64,000 nt of DNA from Ignavibacteriales bacterium. Lineage in GTDB: Bacteria > Bacteroidota > Ignavibacteria > Ignavibacteriales > Melioribacteraceae. The stretch spans positions 620,001-684,000 of the forward strand of contig JAPLFG010000003.1 in assembly GCA_026390795.1 (NCBI GenBank), read 5' to 3'. How positions within the stretch are numbered: position 1 is the stretch's first letter; each line of letters starts with the position of its first letter. Made by a program: the position numbers and the translations under genes. Of this stretch, positions 36,210-43,825 are shown piece after piece. Under the pieces are notes generated by a model that saw only the letters and a list, made by a program, of their open reading frames with translations, ran no database searches and was not told the DNA's origin.

Positions 36210-37556
36210 TTATTGCCAGATTTTATCTAATAGCCCAACCGACTTTAGTAAAGTCAATTGACTAACATTGTAATTATAGATTCCCTGTAAATAATCGTTT
36301 CTACTTTTTGTATAAAGAAGTTCTGCATTCAAAACATCTAGTTGATTACTCATTCCTTGAGTATAAAGCACATTTGAGATACGCAGACTTTCTTCAAATT
36401 GGTCCAGTGCGTCTTTTAGGCTTTGCAGATTTTTTCCCGCTTCTGTATAACTGTAGTAGCTTTGTTCAATATCCAATTCAGCACCGATCTGCATTTGTTT
36501 TACATATAGATCCATTTGTTCGCTTTTTATTTTCGCAATTTGAAAATCTAGCACTCGCCTTCCCCCTTCGAATAGCGGCCATGAAAAAGAAAGCGTAATA
36601 GATTTGGATCTTATGTAGTCGTTCCATCTGACTTTTGCATTATCCATTTGAGCGGCATGATCAACACTTGCGGCAATAGCCACAGAAGGTGCAAATTGAC
36701 CAAGGGCAATTTTCTCACCCGATTTGGTTGCTTCCTGCTGATACTTTAATGCTTTGATGTCATTTCGATTTTCTGTCGAAAGTTTTTTGAATTCCTCAAG
36801 AGAAATTTTTGAATACTCATTAAGAAATTCAGTTTTATCAAGTAAATCAGTGACTACCAGTGAATCAGTTAATGGGATGTTCAATAAAGCCTTAAGTCTC
36901 TGCGCAGATAATTTTTTATTAGAAAGCGCCGATTCCAGCATTGGAAGTGTTGACGAATATTGAGCTTTAGCTCTTTGGAAGTCCAATTCTCTAGCAGTTC
37001 CGGCATTGTAAAATTTTTCAACTTGATCCAGATTTTCTTTAGCTACGTTAACCGCGTCTTCAGCCGCTTTAGATATTTCATTCGAGAGAATAATGGCATA
37101 GTATGCCTGCATCGAATTTAAAACGGTTTCTTCTTCTTTTCCCTTTAATTCTTCACTCAAAGATTTTTTTATGTTGCTTTGAATATCGTGGTTAAACCAC
37201 CGGCTTCCGCCTGTGAACAGCGGGAGCGAAAGACTTAACGAATGCTGGAAATTGTATTGCGTTCCCACAACAAATCGTTGACCCATAAATATGAATACAG
37301 GCAGCTCAACATTCTTCTGGATAATTCCCTGGTATGATAAGGTTGGTAAAAAATAGGTTAGCGATTTCCATGTTTCAAGATCTTGTGCATCATAATCGAG
37401 AGATTTTAATTTGAGACCAAGATTATCTTTCAGTGAAATATCAACAACATTTTTCCAAGATAAATAAATAATCTTCTTCCCACTTTGTCCTTCGGCAGAA
37501 TTCCACAAAAATGCTAATAACAAAAAGATAATCGACGCATTCTTACTTCTAATCAT
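36210..37556 (-). CDS. TolC-family outer-membrane efflux channel
   Basis: A 448-residue outer-membrane protein with signal peptide (MIRSKNASIIFLLLAFLWNSAEG). Two repeated outer-membrane efflux domains follow, each with long helices rich in Ala, Leu, Glu and Gln. Segments such as VEKFYNAGTARELDFQRAKA and SNVLYTQGMSNQLDVLNAEL mark the matching positions of the two halves. It forms a trimeric channel completing the tripartite pump with the adaptor and RND protein encoded downstream. The start is the ATG ending at 37556, five bases after GAGGTGA; a GTG three codons upstream is part of that ribosome site. It is the first gene of the pump operon, 135 bases after the TetR gene. Confidence 0.93.
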   Translation of the reverse strand: MIRSKNASIIFLLLAFLWNSAEGQSGKKIIYLSWKNVVDISLKDNLGLKLKSLDYDAQDLETWKSLTYFLPTLSYQGIIQKNVELPVFIFMGQRFVVGTQYNFQHSLSLSLPLFTGGSRWFNHDIQSNIKKSLSEELKGKEEETVLNSMQAYYAIILSNEISKAAEDAVNVAKENLDQVEKFYNAGTARELDFQRAKAQYSSTLPMLESALSNKKLSAQRLKALLNIPLTDSLVVTDLLDKTEFLNEYSKISLEEFKKLSTENRNDIKALKYQQEATKSGEKIALGQFAPSVAIAASVDHAAQMDNAKVRWNDYIRSKSITLSFSWPLFEGGRRVLDFQIAKIKSEQMDLYVKQMQIGAELDIEQSYYSYTEAGKNLQSLKDALDQFEESLRISNVLYTQGMSNQLDVLNAELLYTKSRNDYLQGIYNYNVSQLTLLKSVGLLDKIWQ

Positions 37557-37691
37557 AAAGATCACCTCTGTTGTTCTTATAAAAATCTCTAAACAGTTAA
37601 TGATAAAACTTTACAATAGATGTATGAGTCTCTTTATTTGTTACAAAGACATAACATTCCATGTAGAATAAACTAATCTAAAAATTAGAAT

Positions 37692-38294
37692 TCAGTCCTT
37701 AAGTTCTTTATAAAAATTATCCCAGAGTGTAAGTATTTCCGGAAATAAATTCCCCACCTTGCCCTCTAAGAGAAGACGTAAACTGATACCGTTATTTGAA
37801 TAAATAAACATACGGGCAATTTGTTCGTCAGTCATTGGCGAGGAAAACTCTTTTTTGTTTCTTGATGATTCAATGACTTTCGTCCACGTCTTTAGTTCAT
37901 CGTTTAGAACTTCCATCATTTTATCTTTAAAGCCCGGAAAGAGATTCATTGAATCAAAAAGTATTGTAAAATAATTGATGTTTACACCTTCATCCCAGTT
38001 CTTAAGAATTTCTTTTAATTCACCCAGAACTTTCTTTTGTTGATCGATGTAATCATGATAGAATTCAAAAAGTGAATTCTTATTTAGTATGCCGTAGTCA
38101 ATCATCATATTCTTGAAATAGAAGGTATCGACAATTTCAAAGAACAACTTTTCCTTACTAGGGAAGTAATGATAAAAAGCACCTTTGGAAAGTCCCGTCG
38201 CATTTACAATTTCATTCATCGTCACTTCTTTGAAACTCTTTTGTAAGAAGAGACTAAATGCTGTTTCAAGTATATGTTCTTTTGAATCGCTCAT
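37692..38294 (-). CDS. TetR-family transcriptional regulator
   Basis: A 200-residue regulator. The N-terminal DNA-binding domain (about residues 5-50) reads HILETAFSLFLQKSFKEVTM, then NEIVNATGLSKGAFYHYFPS and KEKLFFEIVD, the standard TetR helix-turn-helix. The C-terminal helical domain would bind an effector and has no close signature that I can name. Its gene lies upstream of, and in line with, the TolC-adaptor-RND operon, so it very likely represses the pump until a substrate appears. A candidate operator (38297-38314) overlaps the region just before its start, which fits autoregulation. The start is ATG. Confidence 0.9.
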   Translation of the reverse strand: MSDSKEHILETAFSLFLQKSFKEVTMNEIVNATGLSKGAFYHYFPSKEKLFFEIVDTFYFKNMMIDYGILNKNSLFEFYHDYIDQQKKVLGELKEILKNWDEGVNINYFTILFDSMNLFPGFKDKMMEVLNDELKTWTKVIESSRNKKEFSSPMTDEQIARMFIYSNNGISLRLLLEGKVGNLFPEILTLWDNFYKELKD

Positions 38295-38296
38295 AA

Positions 38297-38314
38297 ACCG
38301 ACCGTTTGGTATGT
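38297..38314. promoter_or_regulatory. Candidate TetR operator
   Basis: ACCGACC-GTTT-GGTATGT: the two seven-base arms match at five of seven positions. The form is like operators of AcrR-type repressors (ACATACC...GGTATGT). It lies two bases upstream of the TetR start codon. I could not find an equally good copy in the 135-base gap before the TolC-like gene. Confidence 0.4.
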
Positions 38315-38429
38315 CAAACTTAAAAATTCCTATTATTCAATACAAGAAAAGATTCTAATAAGTCTCACGTATTATATTTTATGCTTTACACTGCTATAGA
38401 ATCGAAATGTGTTACAACTACTATCAAAC

Positions 38430-38618
38430 ATGCATGCTGCTTTATAAATTTATAATGTACTCGGAATTTTTATTAAACCGGTTGAAGATGAGACTAAGCC
38501 GAAAGGTTAGTACGAAGTAAAGTTCGACGCCCAAAAACTTAACTAATACATCGTTTTTTATTATAATCTAGACACTGAAAATTTTACCTAAATCAGAAAG
38601 ATGATATTCTTAAAATAA
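38430..38618 (+). pseudogene. Decayed remnant of a T9SS type A sorting domain
   Basis: Reading from 38430 on the plus strand gives MHAAL*IYNVLGIFIKPVED, then ETKPKG*YEVKFDAQKLN*Y, then IVFYYNLDTENFT*IRKMIF and LK*, where * marks stops. It lines up with the end of the M1 aminopeptidase (VYDELGSLITKIVDEIKPKG, YEEKFDAKKFNLSSG and TKKMILLK), including the position of the final stop at 38616-38618. Four stops interrupt the frame. Upstream, in another frame, 38405-38431 reads ESKCVTTTIK, a weak trace of the NPFNPTTTIK motif. So this is the tail of a lost secreted-protein gene on the plus strand. It lies in the 358-base gap between the TetR and S9 peptidase genes; the rest of that gap holds only the operator candidate and the terminator. 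Confidence 0.75.
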
Positions 38619-38643
38619 AAAGAGGCGTTTCATCAACGCCTCT
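38612..38643 (-). terminator. Rho-independent terminator of the S9 peptidase gene
   Basis: A nine-base-pair stem (AGAGGCGTT at 38621-38629 with AACGCCTCT at 38635-38643) with a five-base loop. The minus strand continues with TTTTTATTTT. It ends nine bases from the peptidase stop and could also have served the lost plus-strand gene. Confidence 0.85.
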
Positions 38644-38652
38644 AAAATCTGG

Positions 38653-40728
38653 TTATTCAAACTGAAGATTTCTCACGAGTTTTTTACTGTCCCATGGTGC
38701 GGGGTCACCACCTAAATATTTATGAAACCATTCCAGATGAGAGTTATAATAAAGCGGCATCGATTTCAAACCACTCGGCCAATGCCCATCGTTTTTAAAA
38801 ATTATTAATCTCGAATCAATTCCTTTCTTCTGCAATTCCGTAAAGTAGCGGATGCTTTGTGTGTAAGGAATCCGGTAATCTCTTTCTCCGGTAATTATTA
38901 GTGTGGGTGTTGCAAAATTTTCTAAGTATTTACTAGGCGACATTTTTTCGTAATCATTCGGGTTATTCGTTTTCGATTTTAAATCCCAATTTGCGAACCA
39001 TAATTCTTCCGTTTCATCTTTAAATTCAGTCAGGTCATAAATTCCCATCATCGATGCAAGGCATTTATACCTTCTTGTTTTTGCCTGAAGAAGATTCATG
39101 AAGTAGCCACCGTACGACCATCCCATCGCGCCTATTCTTTTCTTGTCGACATAAGGAAGATTTTCAAGATAGTCCGTTACTTTCATTACATCCTGATAAA
39201 CTTTACCATCCCAGTCACTTGAAATAGCTGCGGTAAATTTTTGCCCGTAACCTGTTGAACCATGAGGATTGGGAAAAGCAACTATATAACCGGCGCCGGG
39301 ATATACCTGCCAGTCGGCACGAAACGAATCCATCCATTGCATTTGCGGACCGCCGTGAACATTTATAACAAGGGGATATTTTTTCGCCGGATCAAAATTG
39401 TGCGGCTTCACAATGAATAAATGAATTGGAGTTCCATCAGCACCTTTAACCCACACCTGCTCTGCTGGTCTGATATCAACTTTCTCCTCAATCTCTTTAT
39501 TGAAAAAAGTGAGATCTCGTTTCTCGGATTTTTTAAAATCGAACCGGGCAATATCAACTGGTTTGTAAACGTAAGAATATGTGTAAACAATAAAATCATT
39601 TTGGGGAGAAAGAGTGAAACTTGATATCGCCAGGTTCTCAATTATTTTTTTAATCTCAAGTGTCTCAATATTGATTTTGAATAATGGCTGGTATCCTTTT
39701 TCGTGTCCGGTAAAATAAATTGATTTGGAATCGTTCGACCATTCAAAATCGTTCACCCAATTATCAAATGCTTCAGTTATAATTTTACTTGTTCCGTTTT
39801 TTCTATCGTAAATCGCAAGCCGGATTTTATCGGATTCATAACCCGGGACAATTTGGGTTTGATAAGCAATATATTTGCCATCCGGAGAATATTTTGGATT
39901 GGAATCCGAACCTTGGTTCGCTGCTGTAATATTTTTTAATCCGGTTCCGTCGGCAGAGACTACCCATACATCAACATTTGTTGACGATTCCGGGTGCGAT
40001 ACTCTTTTGGAATCGAATGTGATTTCTTTTGAATCGGGAGAGAATGAATAGTTGCTGCTTCCGCCTGCCGCAAATGCAGGTGAATCGAAATAACCGGGAG
40101 TTACATCAGAGACACTTTTCTTTTCTATATCATAAACAAAGAGATGAGTATACTGTCCGTCTGCATATTCGGTCCAATGTCTAATAAAAAGACTGTCTGC
40201 TAAGTGGGCTTGAACCGGTCCGCTCTCCATTGCCTGACTAATTTTCTTATTGCAGTTTTCATCAGCACCGCACTCCGGAAAAACCTGCGCGGTAAATAAA
40301 AAATATTTTCCGTTCTCAGATAGTTTAGGAGAAGAAATACCCAATCCGTATTTCGTAATTTGAGTTGCTTCTCCACCCAACAGTGACAAATGATAAACTT
40401 GTTCCGATCCGTCGCGTGTTGATACAAAATAAATTCCTTTATCGTCAATACTCCAAATTGGGTTGTAATCGGCTGCGGGATTTGTTGTTAACTGTTTTAT
40501 GTCCGAACCGTCAGTGTTCATTAGGTAAATGTCGGTATTGGATTTCGATTTGTGTAAATCAGTTGCAGTAACCGTAAATGCGATCTTTGTGCCATCGTGT
40601 GAAATTACTTGCGAGCCGACATTTTTTATTTTATAAATATCCTCAATTGTGAAAGCGCTTTTCTGAGCTGAAGTAATTGAGGCTAAAATCAAAAACATTG
40701 TTGTAAACAAGAAACACTTCTTTATCAT
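38653..40728 (-). CDS. Secreted S9-family oligopeptidase
   Basis: A 691-residue serine peptidase. The signal peptide (MIKKCFLFTTMFLILASITS) is followed by a WD40/TolB-like beta-propeller (about 30-410, with repeated SPDGKYIAYQT-like strands). The alpha/beta-hydrolase domain follows from about residue 440. Triad: Ser538 in GWSYGG, Asp617 in GERDYRIP, His649 in NDGHWPSG. This layout fits prolyl oligopeptidase or acylaminoacyl-peptidase-like enzymes, as in dipeptidyl peptidase 5, more than DPP4. It cuts short peptides outside the cytoplasm. The ribosome site GGAGG is strong and a terminator follows, so the gene is monocistronic. A divergent TonB receptor gene begins 361 bases away. Confidence 0.92.
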   Translation of the reverse strand: MIKKCFLFTTMFLILASITSAQKSAFTIEDIYKIKNVGSQVISHDGTKIAFTVTATDLHKSKSNTDIYLMNTDGSDIKQLTTNPAADYNPIWSIDDKGIYFVSTRDGSEQVYHLSLLGGEATQITKYGLGISSPKLSENGKYFLFTAQVFPECGADENCNKKISQAMESGPVQAHLADSLFIRHWTEYADGQYTHLFVYDIEKKSVSDVTPGYFDSPAFAAGGSSNYSFSPDSKEITFDSKRVSHPESSTNVDVWVVSADGTGLKNITAANQGSDSNPKYSPDGKYIAYQTQIVPGYESDKIRLAIYDRKNGTSKIITEAFDNWVNDFEWSNDSKSIYFTGHEKGYQPLFKINIETLEIKKIIENLAISSFTLSPQNDFIVYTYSYVYKPVDIARFDFKKSEKRDLTFFNKEIEEKVDIRPAEQVWVKGADGTPIHLFIVKPHNFDPAKKYPLVINVHGGPQMQWMDSFRADWQVYPGAGYIVAFPNPHGSTGYGQKFTAAISSDWDGKVYQDVMKVTDYLENLPYVDKKRIGAMGWSYGGYFMNLLQAKTRRYKCLASMMGIYDLTEFKDETEELWFANWDLKSKTNNPNDYEKMSPSKYLENFATPTLIITGERDYRIPYTQSIRYFTELQKKGIDSRLIIFKNDGHWPSGLKSMPLYYNSHLEWFHKYLGGDPAPWDSKKLVRNLQFE

Positions 40729-41089
40729 TTTACCTCCGGATTAATATTTTATTTTCGCACTGAAATTTAAGAAGAATATTTATCAGCAGCACAGGTTCAA
40801 TTTTTTCCATCTAATTAATTATTTGTTCAAAATAATATTCAAACCTCAGTTCGTCATTTCAAAAGTATTATTATTTCAATCAGATATTATTTTTTACAAT
40901 ACTAAGAGGAATTTTGTAGAGACCAACAACTGATCTTCCAAACACAATACTTTTATCTCCAATTCAAACTTCATTTTCGTTTAGATTATTGCGTGTAATT
41001 AAACAAATTCTTACTTTTAATTGCATTTAAGAGCATTTGTCTTATTCTAATTTAATCAACTATTTCAAAATAAATAGTGAGGGATGCAA
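40729..41089. other. Intergenic region between divergent genes, no gene seen
   Basis: This A+T-rich gap separates the S9 peptidase and TonB receptor genes, which point away from each other, so it should carry promoters for both. I see no reading frame with a ribosome site, no tRNA and no strong hairpin in it. The GAGGG at 41079-41083 is the receptor's ribosome site. Confidence 0.6.
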
Positions 41090-43693
41090 ATGAATTGTAA
41101 GAAACTATTTCATTTAATTTACATTCTACTCTTCATTTTCTCAACGGTCCAATATTCACAGCAAAACAAACTTCACGGAACAGTGAAAGATACAGACGGC
41201 ACTCCTCTAGCCGGAGTCAATATTATAATAAAGGGAACTAAAACCGGAACTACTTCCGATAATTTGGGAAGATATTCCATAAACTATAATTCACCCGAAG
41301 ATATCATTGTGTTCAGTATGGTTACTTATAAAAAACAAGAAATAAAAATTTTGGGAAAGACAGAATTGGATGTTGTTCTTGTAGGCGGTCTTGAATTGAA
41401 TGAAATTTTTGTTGTTGGCACCAGAAGTTATAATAGATCTTTAACTGATTCTCCTGTTGCAGTTGATGTTCTGGATTTAAAAGATATTGCACCCAAGCTT
41501 GGTCAATCCAATATAAATTCAATTTTGCAGTATGTAGCGCCTTCATTTAATTCGAACAGACAATCTGGTGCAGATGGCGCAGATCATATTGATCCGGCAT
41601 CAATACGCGGTTTGGGACCGGATCAAACTTTGGTTCTTGTTAACGGAAAAAGATATCATCAATCTTCACTGATAAATCTTTTTGGTTCTAGAGGAAGGGG
41701 CAACACCGGAACAGATTTAAATTCAATTCCACTCTCCGCGATTGATAGAATTGAAATACTACGCGACGGTGCGAGCGCACAATACGGCTCCGATGCAATT
41801 GCCGGAGTAATAAATCTTGTTCTTAAAAAAAGTGTCAATGAATTTAACGTCACTGCGAATACCGGGGCTCATTCTGCAGCCTTTCGCAAAGACCGGGATT
41901 TTGACGGAGAAGAATTTAACTTCGGCGGAAATTACGGCGTCTCTGTTGGAGAAAACGGATTCGTAAATATGACATTAGATTATTCACGTGCAGGAAATAC
42001 AAACAGACCGGCAGATCCAAAACTTTATTCGATATACAGAAATCAATTTGGTGACGCGGCTTTTAACAACTTCGGTGTATTTGTTAATTCAAGATTTCAG
42101 ATAAATAACGATGCAACTTTATATGCATTCGGCGGATTGAATAACAGAAATACAGATGCATATGCATGGACGCGCGATCCGTCCGATAGTTCAAGAAATG
42201 TTTATTCAATTTATCCAAACGGTTTTGATCCGCATATTTTATCAAATATAAAAGACCAATCAATTTCAGCCGGGATCCAAGCCAAAATCGGCGAATGGGA
42301 TGTTGATTTCAATAACACATTTGGTGTAAACCGATTTCATTATTATGGAGACGGTACACTCAATTCATCACTCGGTGATAAATCCCCCACCCGTTTTGAT
42401 GATGGTGGTTTTCAACTTTCTCAAGCAACAGCATCGTTCAACATTACACGTTACTTCAAAGAATATTTACATGGATTAAACGTTGCGTTCGGCTTAGAAT
42501 ATAGAATTGAGGAATATCAGATTTTCGCCGGCGAAGACGCCTCATGGAAAAATTTCGGAATAATTGATACGGTAATTAATAATAGAATCATGCAGGTTGA
42601 TGTACTTGGTAAAGCAGCCGGCGCGCAAGGATTTCCAGGCTTTCGACCCGAAAATGTTTTGGATGAATCAAGAACAAATCTAGGCGCGTACGCAGATCTT
42701 GAACTTGATGCAACTTCTAATTGGATGATCGGAGCTGCTGCCAGGTGGGAGAGCTACAGCGATTTCGGAAATTCTCTTAATATAAAATTTGCATCAAGAT
42801 ATAAAATTACAGATGATTTTGCATTGCGCGCTTCCGTAAGCACGGGATTCCGCGCTCCTTCATTAGCACAAATTTATTTTAATTCAACATTCACGGATTT
42901 TGTCGCCGGCGTTCCAATAGACAAAATTATCGCGAAGAACAACAGTCCTATTACACACGCTCTTGGAATTCCTTCACTGAAACAGGAGACAGCAGTAAAC
43001 GGCAGTTTGGGATTTACATTTACTCCATTTGGCGGTTTAACCGCAACCGTTGACGGCTACTATGTAAAGATCAAAGATAGAATCGTACTAACCGGTGCCT
43101 TCACTAGTGACGATCCGGACATAGGAACGACACTCACGGAATTAAATGTCGGAGCTGCTCAGTTTTTCACGAACGCATTGGATACCAAAACAACGGGTTT
43201 AGATGCTATTCTAACTTATTCCAAAAACTTTGATCAGCATCTTTTAAAATTTTCATTTGCGGCGAATTTTAATTCTATGGAATTAGGAACCATAAAAACC
43301 AGTCCAAAACTAAAAGGCAAAGAAGATATTTATTTTGGAAGACGTGAACAGGCTTTTTTATTGGCTTCGGCTCCAAAATCAAAAATGACTTTCTCAATTG
43401 ATCACAGTTTTGACAGTTTTCATGCTTTACTCCGGTTCGTTTATTTTGGTGAAGTTAAGCTGGTTGATTGGAACGACGCTGATAATATTTATGATTCAAA
43501 AGTTACAACGGATTTAAGTTTTGCATACGATTTTACAAAAAATCTTACGTTAATTTTAGGCAGCACAAATCTATTTGATGTTTATCCCAAACAAATGGAT
43601 CCCGCAACAACGGAATCCGGCGGTATGTGGGATGCGGTACAAATGGGATTCAGCGGAAGGTTTGTTTACGGTAAAGTCATTTTCAAATTGTAA
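41090..43693 (+). CDS. TonB-dependent outer-membrane receptor
   Basis: An outer-membrane importer of about 867 residues. A signal peptide (MNCKKLFHLIYILLFIFSTV) is followed by a carboxypeptidase-regulatory-like domain (about 25-105, with LHGTVKDTDGTPLAGVNIII). Next come a plug domain (about 110-250, with ASIRGLGPDQTLVLVNGKRY and AIDRIEILRDGASAQYGSDA) and a 22-strand-type barrel. The plug is of the general TonB receptor type; I do not see the SusC-specific signature and there is no SusD gene. The start is the ATG at 41090, six bases after GAGGG; an ATG at 41084 touches that site. A strong terminator follows. Two alpha-glucan-type glycosidase genes lie downstream, so the ligand may be a glucan, but that is inference. 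Confidence 0.87.
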   Translation: MNCKKLFHLIYILLFIFSTVQYSQQNKLHGTVKDTDGTPLAGVNIIIKGTKTGTTSDNLGRYSINYNSPEDIIVFSMVTYKKQEIKILGKTELDVVLVGGLELNEIFVVGTRSYNRSLTDSPVAVDVLDLKDIAPKLGQSNINSILQYVAPSFNSNRQSGADGADHIDPASIRGLGPDQTLVLVNGKRYHQSSLINLFGSRGRGNTGTDLNSIPLSAIDRIEILRDGASAQYGSDAIAGVINLVLKKSVNEFNVTANTGAHSAAFRKDRDFDGEEFNFGGNYGVSVGENGFVNMTLDYSRAGNTNRPADPKLYSIYRNQFGDAAFNNFGVFVNSRFQINNDATLYAFGGLNNRNTDAYAWTRDPSDSSRNVYSIYPNGFDPHILSNIKDQSISAGIQAKIGEWDVDFNNTFGVNRFHYYGDGTLNSSLGDKSPTRFDDGGFQLSQATASFNITRYFKEYLHGLNVAFGLEYRIEEYQIFAGEDASWKNFGIIDTVINNRIMQVDVLGKAAGAQGFPGFRPENVLDESRTNLGAYADLELDATSNWMIGAAARWESYSDFGNSLNIKFASRYKITDDFALRASVSTGFRAPSLAQIYFNSTFTDFVAGVPIDKIIAKNNSPITHALGIPSLKQETAVNGSLGFTFTPFGGLTATVDGYYVKIKDRIVLTGAFTSDDPDIGTTLTELNVGAAQFFTNALDTKTTGLDAILTYSKNFDQHLLKFSFAANFNSMELGTIKTSPKLKGKEDIYFGRREQAFLLASAPKSKMTFSIDHSFDSFHALLRFVYFGEVKLVDWNDADNIYDSKVTTDLSFAYDFTKNLTLILGSTNLFDVYPKQMDPATTESGGMWDAVQMGFSGRFVYGKVIFKL

Positions 43694-43716
43694 TTAATAA
43701 TTGAAGCTCATTTTAA

Positions 43717-43746
43717 GGAGATGCCCGTTCGGGCATCTCCCTTTTT
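43717..43746 (+). terminator. Rho-independent terminator after the TonB receptor gene
   Basis: An 11-base-pair stem (GGAGATGCCCG at 43717-43727 with CGGGCATCTCC at 43730-43740) and a two-base TT spacer, followed by CTTTTT. It lies 24 bases after the receptor stop and separates the receptor from the glycosidase genes. Confidence 0.9.
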
Positions 43747-43825
43747 ATTCTCAATCAAATCTATTTTCCATTCATTAACACAATTCCTATTTTGTACTTA
43801 TTACAATTCATTTTTAGGTATTCAA

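Noticed and set aside
38315-38325. TTGACA-like -35 box next to the tetR operator candidate
   Set aside because: It is too close to the start codon to leave room for a -10 element and a transcript start.
41084-41089. First ATG of the TonB receptor gene as start
   Set aside because: It touches the GAGGG ribosome site with no spacing; the ATG six bases later has correct spacing.
41090-43693. SusC-type receptor of a classical polysaccharide locus
   Set aside because: The SusC-specific segments are not visible and there is no SusD gene.
43721-43825. Upstream ATG giving the GH31 enzyme 35 extra residues
   Set aside because: This ATG lies inside the stem of the receptor's terminator, and the ATG at 43826 starts a proper signal peptide.
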